A stretch of 64,000 nucleotides of DNA from Limnephilus marmoratus (Eukaryota; Arthropoda; Insecta; Trichoptera; Limnephilidae), in contig OU862908.1 in NCBI GenBank assembly GCA_917880885.1, forward strand, positions 55,697,819-55,761,818, written 5' to 3'. Made by a program: the position numbers and the translations under genes. Positions 23,501 to 28,795 of the stretch are shown one piece after another. The notes under the pieces are model-generated. The model did no database searches. It worked only from the letters and a program-made list of their open reading frames with translations, and was not told the DNA's origin. Numbering within the stretch: position 1 is the stretch's first letter; each line of letters begins with the position of its first letter.

Positions 23501-25055
23501 CCTTGAAGCGCTATATACTATTTGAACACCCATAATAATGTTGGGTACTCGGTTCATAGTTAAAAAAATTGTTTTTTTTTATTTGGTTTGTAATCTGCAA
23601 ATAAATAATTGGAATCACATAACATAATGAACTAACGGTTTTTTTAATGGAAGATGAAAGAGCTTACACCACATAAGGAATTGATGTTCCAAAAACACAG
23701 TAGGTATATGGATGAAACTAATATTGGGAGGAATGCAGATCCGGGCACAGTTTGGAAATTTAATAAAAAGGCACTTTCTAGATGAGAAAAGTGTGGAAAA
23801 GCTGAATAAAACTAAAATTAAGGCGCGCTCGGCAAAATTGAGGGAGATACAACCGTTCAAAGTGTTTAAAATTTCACTTTACAAACTGATATTGACAGTT
23901 CGCCCGCGTCCGCCCGCCATTTTTTTTATAACCTAATACGCTAAACATGGTTTGTGATACAAAAAAAGTGCCCCTTTATAGCGCCTGCTCACGTCAAGGC
24001 AAGAAAAACATCCCAGTTTTCAAGTGGTTTAGCGGCTACGCTAGGTTTGTGTAACATGGTTTGTGATTCTGGCGTACTATTAATTCTGTATTAGGTCTGG
24101 GATCCAACATACCTAAGCGGTGAAAACATGGCGAACGAACAACGAACTGTCAATATCAGTTCGCCAAGTGAATTTTTAAATACGTTGAACTGTTGTATCT
24201 CCCTCAATTTTGCCGAGCGCGCCTTAATTTATTTTTTATTCATCTTCTCCACACTTTTCTCATCTAGAAAGTGCCTTTTTATTAAATTTCCAAACTGTGC
24301 CCGGATCTGCATTTCACCCCTAATATTAATAGGTTAAATTGTTGATTGGTTGTCTTTTAAATAAAGTATAAATTATTGTGCAAATGATTTGTTAAATAAC
24401 AAAATGTCAGATTAATAAGTAACATTGTGAAAATGTCATATCTATTTAAAATAATAAAAATGAATGTCTAACAATCTAGGTTTACCTATTTGTAGATAAT
24501 TATGGTGTTGTAATAAGTATGTGCAAGGCATAAAGTCGGCCTTGACCATCCCATTCATGCTATAATCAGATAAGAAATGCATTGTTGTTGTTGTTTGTTA
24601 TCATAACACTGGATTGGCTGTCAGTTGAGAGAGAGAGAGAGGTAGACAGAGAGAGAGAGGGAACGGGAACAGTACTCACGCCTGGGGTGCGGCAGGTTCT
24701 CCTGCGTGGAGCCGGGGTGCAGCAGCTCCAGCAGAGCCGACAGCCAGTCTGTCAGGGTCTCCTCGTCATCCGCCACCACGCACAGACACTCCTCCCGCGT
24801 GTACATGGCGATCACGTGCTTCTGGCGCGTGTCCAGGCGCCGCGTGATGTTGAAGCAACTGTTGAGCGGGATCAACTTCTTGGGCTGGCCGTGCGACCTC
24901 CACTTCTTTTCAGAGTCGTAGTACTCCAGGCGGGCCGAGTTCTCCGGGCTCTCCCGCCGCAGCACAAAGTACTTCTTTTTCATGGTCTTCAGCTTCTTGA
25001 GGTAGCCCCTCTTGAAGACTGCCGCCGTGGGCGGCGCGCGCTCCGCGGCGGACAT
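6394..25055 (-). CDS. chico: Insulin receptor substrate (chico/IRS), first four coding exons
   Basis: Docking protein that sits under the insulin/IGF receptor, is Tyr-phosphorylated and recruits PI3K. Coding exons in transcription order: 25055-24680, 21518-21329, 9835-9710, 6545-6394. Splice phases agree at all three junctions (1, 2, 2). The 281 codons give a PH domain (about residues 12-115), an IRS-type PTB domain (about 127-235) and the start of the Ser-rich tail. PTB motifs shared with vertebrate IRS proteins include IRRCGDSE, MEVGRSSVTG and the SMHATIL helix; the two phosphotyrosine-contacting Arg positions (IRR, VGR) are kept. The tail with YxxM motifs is not seen and must lie in further exons to the left, mostly or wholly outside the window. 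Introns are 3.2, 11.5 and 3.2 kb and full of repeats. Family identity is very secure; the order of the host species is not. Confidence 0.95.
6829..6897. repeat. Solo copy of the 53-bp repeat unit
   Basis: TTTTCACAGTAGGGATGCTA then TCTTTGCAAAAAGAAAAT and a TACATTTATG end match the unit of the 9140-9395 array, about 2.3 kb away in the same intron. Confidence 0.75.
7125..7260. repeat. GGGCC-rich dispersed repeat terminus
   Basis: Begins CAGGGCCGCCGAGAGGGCAC and carries CGGGCCTAAGGGGGGCCCGG, a composition quite unlike the AT-rich flank and like the termini of hAT-type elements elsewhere in the window. No matching inverted end was found, so the copy is probably truncated. Confidence 0.4.
8821..9090 (-). 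pseudogene. Cys-rich CXC-like protein fragment, probably transposon-derived
   Basis: The minus-strand frame reads LLNFISCQCKKGYAGKCTYR, then KSGLKCSLLCIHCNG and CKNAVEAF. The spacing C-x-C-x(6)-C-x(5)-GLxC-x(3)-C-x(2)-C-x(4)-C is that of CXC (tesmin/TSO1-like) modules often found at the C-terminus of mobile-element proteins in arthropods. There is no ATG at the start and no adjoining exon with splice sites, so it is taken as a relic in a chico intron. Its host element is not known. Confidence 0.5.
9140..9395. repeat. 53-bp tandem repeat, about 4.5 units
   Basis: Unit core TTTTTACAGTAGGGATGCTA followed by TCTTTGCAAAGTGAAAAGTA recurs at 53-bp spacing (TATG marks at about 9191, 9244, 9297, 9350). 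The last unit has lost its first half. A single diverged unit lies 2.3 kb away at about 6835-6895. It sits 300 bp downstream of chico exon 3. Confidence 0.9.
9710..9835 (-). CDS. chico: chico/IRS coding exon 3 (PTB domain, C-terminal half)
   Basis: 126 bp with acceptor taaag| and donor CA|gtacgt. It reads CGDSECFFYMEVGRSSVTG, then GELWMHTEDPNIAQSMHATIL, matching the last PTB strands and the C-terminal helix. Phase 2 on both sides joins exon 2 (…IRR) and exon 4 (…ILH) without a break. The 3' splice signal is weak in pyrimidines, but no better site fits the frame. Confidence 0.94.
10040..10295. repeat. Imperfect two-unit repeat, GC-rich
   Basis: GGGCCCTTTCTCGCAAAAAG with GCTCAATTTTTCACTGCG, and about 115 bp later a diverged copy (CTTGCCAAAAGGGGCC, GCTCAATTTTTTCACTTA). 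It is non-coding in all frames in any convincing way and lies in the largest chico intron (9836-21328). Confidence 0.5.
10441..12238 (+). mobile_element. IS630/Tc1-like DNA transposon, internally deleted, intron-bearing
   Basis: TIRs AGTTTGGCAAGAAAGTGTAG (left) and its near-perfect complement at the right end, with TA duplications at 10439-10440 and 12239-12240. Exon 1 begins at 10648 (MNKLLHSDTRGVIFCVFQRC… to …TAEMTG) and ends at G|gtatgt near 10779; the acceptor cacacag| near 11687 continues with KSESTVRRIVKEGEKADG, which is the usual N-terminal helix-turn-helix of this insect family. Then the DDE core is missing, and only the C-terminus (ADDWKNCCKHVMKIDAEYY and an acidic tail to about 11988) remains, with a stop inside. 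So the copy is non-autonomous. Confidence 0.82.
11510..11553. repeat. (TA)n plus poly-T tract
   Basis: A TTTATATATATATATATA run followed by about 18 T inside the intron of the IS630-like element; an (ATA)n run lies at about 11027-11047. Just after it, AAAGCGCCGTTTTTGTG … CAAGGGCGCT can form a hairpin and recurs at about 42003-42040. Confidence 0.8.
12550..12625 (+). repeat. tRNA-like sequence (SINE head or tRNA pseudogene)
   Basis: GGCGTGGTCGAGCATTAAGG (A-box-like), GACTCGCAATCCGAAGGTCG (anticodon-arm-like) and GAGATCGAATC (B-box-like) are in tRNA order. The acceptor stem does not pair, so no functional tRNA is called. A close relative lies on the minus strand at 16560-16640. Confidence 0.55.
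12697..12815. repeat. Dispersed repeat, inverted partner at 15839-15955
   Basis: CTTGAAATGGCTTTAGCC and CAGATCTGAATAGCCAGGTA recur in inverse orientation at 15839-15955 (CCTGGCTATTCAGATCGAGT, CATTTCAAGCAATGCTTCAA). Likely LINE-tail sequence, since LINE RT text follows directly at 12830. Confidence 0.6.
12830..13190 (+). pseudogene. Non-LTR reverse transcriptase fragments
   Basis: The plus strand reads FQQTNIDEIKQVVNELKANS then TPGYINISVEILLKNSD and KPLAHIINTSF, the entry motif of LINE reverse transcriptases (SSPGxDxIS… then HIIN.SF). It is joined at about 13080 to a different LINE segment, MSKIKKGTLRWFGHVERMNE, the C-terminal block of the same LINE type as at 38501-39674. So this is a mosaic or a deleted copy. 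Confidence 0.75.
13560..13755. repeat. GC-rich insert of unknown nature
   Basis: CCCATTACACCCCCTCCGTT and TCCCGTTACGCCCCCCCCGT form two loose repeats in a stretch richer in GC than its flank, between two LINE pieces. No coding or TIR was recognised. Confidence 0.35.
13825..13948 (-). repeat. SINE-like family R, 3' fragment
   Basis: Contains CCTCCACATAGCATCCCCAA, GGCCTCCTGTGTAAAGC and an A12 tail at about 13936-13947. This is the 3' end of family R (see 16095-16515) and shows that R ends in poly-A when read on this strand. It lies within LINE sequence. Confidence 0.75.
13945..14098 (+). mobile_element. LINE 3' end fragment
   Basis: GRSRGCPRKTWHDQVN in plus frame, then CQDRVV and SAYPFGETA text in a shifted frame, then a TTAGTTTTTTTTAGC tail. 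It matches the 3' end of the LINE at 38501-39674. Confidence 0.75.
14268..14345. repeat. Repeat segment shared with 18990-19050
   Basis: AGGCGGTTACAGGTACCGCT and CGGGAACC match the 5' end of family R; next comes TTTAGTTCGTTTTACTCCAA, whose complement is found at about 19015-19035 directly beside another R copy. The two loci look like inverted copies of one composite repeat spanning 14268-14650 and 18700-19050. Confidence 0.5.
14969..15560 (-). repeat. SINE-like family R, full copy plus partial second copy
   Basis: On the plus strand this is the complement-oriented copy: GAGGCGGGTATGGGTACCGC, then TGGTTCGCTACGTTTGGTGA, GGATTGATTCATACG and the hairpin CCCTGAAGGGAATTATTTTC ending in TCCTGTGTGGAGC at about 15393. 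A second partial copy starts at about 15407 with the same TGGTTCGCTACG block and runs to about 15560 with an internal deletion. Confidence 0.85.
16095..16515 (+). repeat. SINE-like family R copy
   Basis: Plus-orientation copy: TTAGCTCCACATAGGTGGCC at the left, TGAGGGGTGGGTAGGAATCT, GGACGTATGAATCCATCTCT, CACCAAACGTAGCGAACCAC and, at the right, CGGCGGTACCCATACCCGCC. Transcription sense of R is most likely the opposite strand, since other copies end in poly-A there. The part of the 3' hairpin GGCCCTGAGGAAAATAATTT is present without its partner. Confidence 0.88.
16560..16642 (-). repeat. tRNA-like sequence (SINE head or tRNA pseudogene)
   Basis: Minus strand TGTGGTCGAGGGGTAAGACT, ACTAGCGATCCGGATGTCGC and GATTTCAATCCC follow the order of tRNA A box, anticodon arm and B box. 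It resembles 12550-12625. No intact cloverleaf. Confidence 0.5.
16990..18215. repeat. Degenerate tandem array, unit about 125 bp
   Basis: The block ACTCCTTCATTTCCTTATTC / TAATAATTGGCTTGTTTTAA / ATATCATAAGTAGAATTTTT / ACACGAAGATTTGGCTGATA / AATATACAGATATTTTAGGA / ACTAAATGTACCGAAAA recurs with many changes at about 17316, 17435, 17566, 17690, 17848, 17965 and 18090. One longer stretch (AATATCATAAGTAGAATTTT to GGAACTAAATGTAC) is nearly identical at about 17605 and 17767. It lies in the large chico intron and has no coding. Confidence 0.8.
19050..19450 (-). repeat. SINE-like family R copy
   Basis: Reads ACCAACACCCCTGCCATAGA, TGGTTTGCTACGTTTGGTGA, CCACCTACTGCGTGGCAGGC, GATGGATTCATATTTCCGTC, GGCCCTGAGGGATTTTTTTC / CTCAGGGCCTCCTGTGTGG and an A-rich tail from about 19430. 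The palindrome GGCCCTGAGG … CCTCAGGGCC is complete here. It is truncated at the R 5' end. Confidence 0.88.
20800..21345. repeat. Degenerate minisatellite that includes the chico exon 2 donor
   Basis: Loosely repeated units of the form TATTGAAAATAGTATGAGAA with TTATACCTCCGTATGCTGG occur at about 20806, 20848, 21100, 21150, 21215 and 21303. The last contains the real exon 2 3' end and donor. The unit at 21145-21185 (TATACCTCCGCATGCTGGTG) reproduces the exon edge and a decoy gt donor. A LINE fragment is inserted at 20886-21090. Confidence 0.65.
20886..21090 (-). mobile_element. 5'-truncated LINE insertion with target duplication
   Basis: The minus strand reads RPRKIWYDQVNQLLESGHV, RRACMRQCMNVNEVRSVCQ and VVWRSVLSAYPCGKRR, the LINE C-terminal block, followed by a TTAGTAGTTAGTTAGTT tail at the left end. 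The 9-bp duplication TAAGTTGAT flanks it at 20877-20885 and 21091-21099. Confidence 0.88.
21329..21518 (-). CDS. chico: chico/IRS coding exon 2 (PTB domain, N-terminal half)
   Basis: 190 bp with acceptor ttggcag| and donor AG|gtatta. It starts with AG, completing a Gln codon from exon 1, then HIWQVHVQKKGLG, LGLYNLCLRDKSLSLVKI and the ITPHDMRAADTIEYSLASIR helix region. These are the first five PTB strands of IRS proteins. The exon 3' end and its donor are part of a degenerate local minisatellite (see 20800-21345). Confidence 0.95.
21567..22022 (+). repeat. SINE-like family R copy
   Basis: Near full length: TAGCTCTGCGCAGGAGGTCT, TGAGGGGTAGGTAGGAATCT, AGACGTATGAATTCATCCCT, CGCCACGCAGTAGGTGGGCA, CACCAAACGTAGTGAACCAC and CGGCAGTTCCCACACCGGCC. 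A T-run precedes the left end, which is the poly-A tail on the opposite strand. It lies only 50 bp upstream of chico exon 2 in the intron. Confidence 0.88.
22261..23344. repeat. Perfect tandem duplication, unit 542 bp
   Basis: 22261-22802 and 22803-23344 look identical base for base. The unit joins about 180 bp of flank (from AAACACTCTAGTAATTATTC) to most of a foldback MITE, ending AATTAAGGTGAATC. The joint shares AAA microhomology. It is either a very recent duplication or an assembly artefact in intron 1 of chico. Confidence 0.92.
22982..23397. mobile_element. Foldback MITE with long TIRs
   Basis: Left arm TTGGGGATCGCTGGCAACGG, GGTTAATATGCAC, GATTCACCTTAATTACATTA and GCATTGGGGGAAGTGG; the right arm is its complement, ending GTTGCCAGCGATCCCCAA. 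The centre holds a second pair CAAACCATGTTACA. A 5-bp AATTT on both sides may be the target duplication. A truncated twin starts at about 22440 in the first 542-bp unit. A relative lies at 47800-48180. Confidence 0.8.
23716..24330. mobile_element. Foldback element with roughly 190-bp inverted arms
   Basis: Left arm 23716-23902 (ACTAATATTGGGAGGAATGC, GCACTTTCTAGATGAGAAAA, AATTGAGGGAGATACAACCG, ATATTGACAGTTCG) is the near-complement of 24143-24330. The loop (about 23945-24075) holds a segment that is the inverse of the centre of the MITE at 22982-23397 (AACATCCCAGTTTTCAAG, GCGGCTACGCTAGGTTTGTG). Open frames in it are repeat translation only. Confidence 0.8.
24627..24660. repeat. (GA)n microsatellite beside chico exon 1
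   Basis: GAGAGAGAGAGAGGTAGACA and GAGAGAGAGAGGGAACGGG, about 20-50 bp downstream of the exon 1 donor in the intron. Confidence 0.9.
24680..25055 (-). CDS. chico: chico/IRS coding exon 1 (PH domain)
   Basis: 376 bp, 125 codons plus one base. The start is the ATG at 25055 (MSAAERAPPT); the frame stays open upstream but has no ATG closer to the PH domain. The PH domain opens with GYLKKLKTMKKKYFVLR, the usual IRS basic lipid-binding strand, followed by ARLEYYDSEKKW and the closing helix WLSALLELL. The donor after position 24680 reads C|gtgagt (phase 1). The exon is strongly GC-rich compared with its surroundings, and GC-rich DNA continues to about 25200, fitting a 5'UTR or promoter-proximal region. 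An open frame on the opposite strand here is only its antisense shadow. Confidence 0.95.
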
Positions 25056-26640
25056 GGCGGCGCTCCTCACTTCACCTCGGGAACACACTGCGGCCGCCAG
25101 GGTTCTGTTTCATCGTCCGGGGTCTATTGTTTACAAACAACGGCGCCACTCGGAGCCCCGCGGACCTAGCAAATGTCAAACAACCCACTCGCCGATCACC
25201 ACTAAAGGCAAATCACTCGGACACGTCGTACTCGTTAAATGATCCCGTGTGTAGGGTCTAGGACGCGCATTTACTAATTATTATTATACGCGCATTCCTT
25301 CATACGTAACGATCGACCAAAACAAGCACATTCCAGGTCAATGAAAGCCAGGAAACAGTCATCATACTCTCAATACGTAAGTGAATGATATCTCTCTCAC
25401 TCTTTTACGTCGGCCCCTCGCGTGAGTAGAAGTGAGATAGTAGTACACGTAGACGGCCAGACAGACGTACTAATGTACGTGCAAAACATTGCTACATGAA
25501 AGTCACGCTTTACTATTTTTCAAACTGTAAAAATGAGCAAACTGGCAATAACCACATTAGACGACAAACACGAAAACATAACTTGATCGATTATAGTCGA
25601 TAAAATTATATTACGCACTCGCAATAACTTAATTGCGTGTTGGATAAACGATCAGCAAGGTCCATTTCAGACGGATGAACAAAACAATAATTTATTACAA
25701 CAGAAAGCATTTCAACACTCTTATGATGTCACGCAAATTTATTTAGCAAAACTGTTTTGAGTGCCAGACAATCGTTTAGCATTACTGATAAATAGTATCC
25801 AAATACCGAAATAACGCAGACACGCACTGAAAATACGTCTCATGAAAAACAGTGACAGATAAAAAATGTGCTCATGCTTTGAACCACCATCACTTCGAAA
25901 ACACCTTGCTATTATACATCAACACAATTATTTCACCCACTTTTCATGTGTCAACAAAGAACTAATTGCTGAAAATGTAAATACAACACCGTTGTACATT
26001 TTTTTTTTCAGTAAAAATGACTGTTTTTACGCCGCCCGTATAACCAGTCCATAGACGACATCAAACAACAGATAGGAAATGTCAGCGCTATATTTATAAA
26101 ATGGCGCAAGAATGTCAATAAAATTAAAGTAAGAACCTGAAACCTGTAAGAAAATGATAATTTTTTTCGAATTTCAAGGATTGAAAAAAATATTTGTATT
26201 ATGCTTCATCCTTTGGACTAAAAATCAATAATGTGCGAGAATCTCATAAGAAATAAAAACAAATTAATTAGAATTAGCAACCACCAATGTACTAGGTACA
26301 AATATCTTTGACATAAATGAACGCACGACAATGTACTAATATTACCATTCCATCTAAAATCTAAATAATGGAAGAAGGGAGTGATTCACCGTTTTCCTGT
26401 ATTCCTCATTATTTATGTGTATTTAACCTCGTTAAAGTGAACATAAAAAAAATCTATGGAAAATGTTTTTTTAACCTGTGGGAAGGCGCGCTATGAGCAT
26501 TTTACTCACGCAAAAAAATAATGTGCTATTTTTCGCTGCTAGCGATAACACAATGCCTCAAGAGTAAAGGTGTCTTCCTAACTCTTCATCCTCTCTCCTC
26601 TGGTGCAACTCATGCCCCGCTCAGTGCTACCTCGTTGACC
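25056..26640. other. chico 5' flank / intergenic
   Basis: 25056-25250 is GC-rich and could hold the chico 5'UTR and promoter, but no core element can be named with confidence. 25250-26640 is AT-rich with no gene, TIR or repeat that I recognise. Confidence 0.4.
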
Positions 26641-26689
26641 GCGTAGTGAAGGACTTTCGAGGAACTTATATCTTCGCGCGCCTTTTTTA

Positions 26690-26935
26690 TGTGATACCTC
26701 ACAAGAGCGCCCCTATCTGTACATATGTAAAGACAGGGGAACTATGTCGCCGGTTAGGCAGCGTTGAGAGGCGGGTTAAGGTAGGGGCTGTAGGGAGAGA
26801 TTTATTAATGCTGGCCTTGAAGAGATCCAGATTACATGTAGGAGGAAAAACAGATGGCGGTAGCTCGTTCCACATACGAGCCGACTTATACAAAAACGAG
26901 TCGATGAAACGACCCCTTCTCATTAAGCCAACATC
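26690..26935 (-). pseudogene. LINE ORF2 C-terminal fragment
   Basis: The minus strand reads MRRGRFIDSFLYKSARMWNE, LPPSVFPPTCNLDLFKASIN. The pattern R…FxxSF…ARxWNxLPxSVFPxxYNLxxFK is the typical ORF2 tail of several insect LINEs. A second copy is at 57096-57341. Both abut family R sequence. Confidence 0.75.
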
Positions 26936-26944
26936 AATGTTTTT

Positions 26945-27268
26945 TTTTTACATGAGCTCCACACAGGAGGCCCTGAGGAAAATAATTTCCCTCAGGGCCT
27001 ATGTCATCTTTGGGGATGCTGTGCGGAGGGGTTTTTTTAGGGAAAGGAAGGAGAGGAAAGGGAAGGAAAGGGGTTTAAGAGGTGGGCAGGAATCTGGGGT
27101 TTAGTGTATCCTGGTCATCCAAGACCTGGACAAACCTCACCCCATGAACACGGGCACCCTTGCTAAATCACCAAACGTAGCGAACCACTTGGGGTGACCT
27201 ATGGCAGAGGTGTTGGTTATCCAATAAAGGTTCCCGGGGCGGCGGTACCCATTCCCGCCTCCCAAATT
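26945..27268 (+). repeat. SINE-like family R copy with complete 3' hairpin
   Basis: AGCTCCACACAGGAGGCCCT, then GGCCCTGAGGAAAATAATTT / CCCTCAGGGCC, which is a perfect 10-bp stem. The middle (about 27115) is deleted. It ends CCAAACGTAGCGAACCACTT, GGCGGCGGTACCCATTCCCG. The T-run at 26937-26947 is the tail on the opposite strand. Confidence 0.88.
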
Positions 27269-27507
27269 GTGAAATGGTCTTCCGCTTGTGTCCGTAGAGT
27301 TTCACTCACATGCACCGGGAATCAATGCTGCTAGTTCCGCAGAGCAGGCTCCATTAAAATACCTGTAGAAGAGACACAGCATGCCTACATTGAGTCTGTG
27401 TATTAAAGATGGCAATCAGTTTGTTAACGGAATGTCAATGAGATGGTACCGTCGAAGACCGTCCCCCTTCGCACAGGACCAAGCAGATTTATAATGTCAG
27501 TTTACCT

Positions 27508-27690
27508 GTCAGTGGTTGAGATGGTATCGCGTTTGGGTCCCACCTAGGCGTCGCCTGTTCGATTCCTCGGCTGGCTAAGTCCTGCATCACGACACAAGCA
27601 ATATTTTTCGCTTACTGTGGTCGTACGAGATTTTCAAATATTGTCGGGTTATATGTAACCCGGGAATGTTTCTTTTAAAAATAAAAATAA
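27508..27690 (+). repeat. tRNA-derived SINE (family S)
   Basis: The head CCTGTCAGTGGTTGAGATGG … TTTGGGTCCCACC … GTTCGATTCCTCGGCTGGC has A- and B-box-like blocks. The body has TGGTCGTACGAGATTTTCAA and CCCGGGAATGT and ends in an A-rich tail. A second copy, inverted, is at 50535-50755, so this is a real family rather than a lone tRNA relic. Confidence 0.72.
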
Positions 27691-28018
27691 TAATAAAAAT
27701 TGGGGCTCCAGCCCAGAGGTGGCTCCCAAATTCAATTGATGGTCGCACTTGATATCAGCTGGTCACTATTCACTATTGAAGAATCCGCTAGCCCTATACA
27801 AGACACCCAGTTTTTTCGAAGCCAGATTTACTAGGCTTCTATGGAGCCCAGATACTACCACCGGTCTGGTATTTGCTCCAAGCATTTTAATGGAGTCTTT
27901 ATTGGGGAGGGTGCTCCTATCAAATTGCACCAGACAGTTATTGATCTCCCTCTTTGCCGAAATTTATGAACGTATTTTTTTCTTGACGAATTATATATAT
28001 TTTTATTTAATTATTTGA

Positions 28019-28172
28019 ATTTAGATGCTAATAGCACTCCCCACACGGACACTTCAAACACTTCAAGGCGCCGCGCAGAAAAGTAAAGATCAAAAGTAAG
28101 ATAACGGTTTTGTGCACGGCAGCCTGAAGTCGCGCTTGACACGGTTACTACGAAGTGTCCGTGTGGGGGTGA
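28019..28172. mobile_element. Foldback MITE (CCCACACGGACACTTC family)
   Basis: Left CCCCACACGGACACTTC and right GAAGTGTCCGTGTGGGG are inverted; just inside the left arm is GCGCCGCGCAGAAAAGTAAA. The copy at 52606-52790 shares the termini and the GCCGCGCAGAAAAGT block. The arms here are partly eroded. Confidence 0.75.
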
Positions 28173-28229
28173 TAATGTTTTTTGAAGCAAATTTATAATC
28201 ATATATCATATTTTAATAAAAAGAAAAAC

Positions 28230-28795
28230 AAAATTGCTACGGGCGACAGGCATCGAAGGTAATGGCTAGAAAAGTCTTCTGACGATTTGTCATTAGATCC
28301 TGAGGATGGAAACCAAGATCCTGTAGATATAGATCTTTCTGGAAGCGACTGTACCATCGTTTTGTGACAGCCTTCACGAATCTGATACAGAGCAGTTCGG
28401 ACAAAACTGCAGACGACATCTCAACCTCTGGGCTTTTGCTTGAACCATAGGGTAGGTTTATACCGTTCTATGCTGGAAAGGATAGGTCTACGAAATGGCC
28501 AAAGGTGAAGTGGATTCTGTAAACCAAGGAAAAATGACTATTCTGTTGCAGGAATCACATCTAGACGACCAATGCCAATTTTTTTCTTTTTTAAGTATAA
28601 TTGGTCATTTTTAAGGCCAACACACAACTTTTGCATGAGAGATGTGTATTCCTGAAAAAAATGGCTCTAGTGTTGATACTGATCCACGCCCAGAATATAT
28701 TGTCTGATCTCAAATATATAATTAAGCTATTTGTATGGTTTGTACCAATTTCTAATACTCAAGCAGAGCCTGGACCTCGAGGATTGTGTGCCAAG
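28230..28795 (+). pseudogene. piggyBac-like transposase relic, left part
   Basis: Fragments in shifting frames: DPVDIDLSGSDCTI, FYAGKDRSTKWPKVKW and, at the right end, the first half of the C-terminal Cys-rich finger (GPRGLCAK). The finger continues on the other side of the hAT insertion at 31847. The core DDD domain is not recognisable, so the element was internally deleted or has decayed. Confidence 0.55.

Noticed and set aside
24582..25169. 195-aa plus-strand open frame
   Set aside because: Antisense shadow of the GC-rich chico exon 1; the minus strand has the clear PH domain and matching splice phases.
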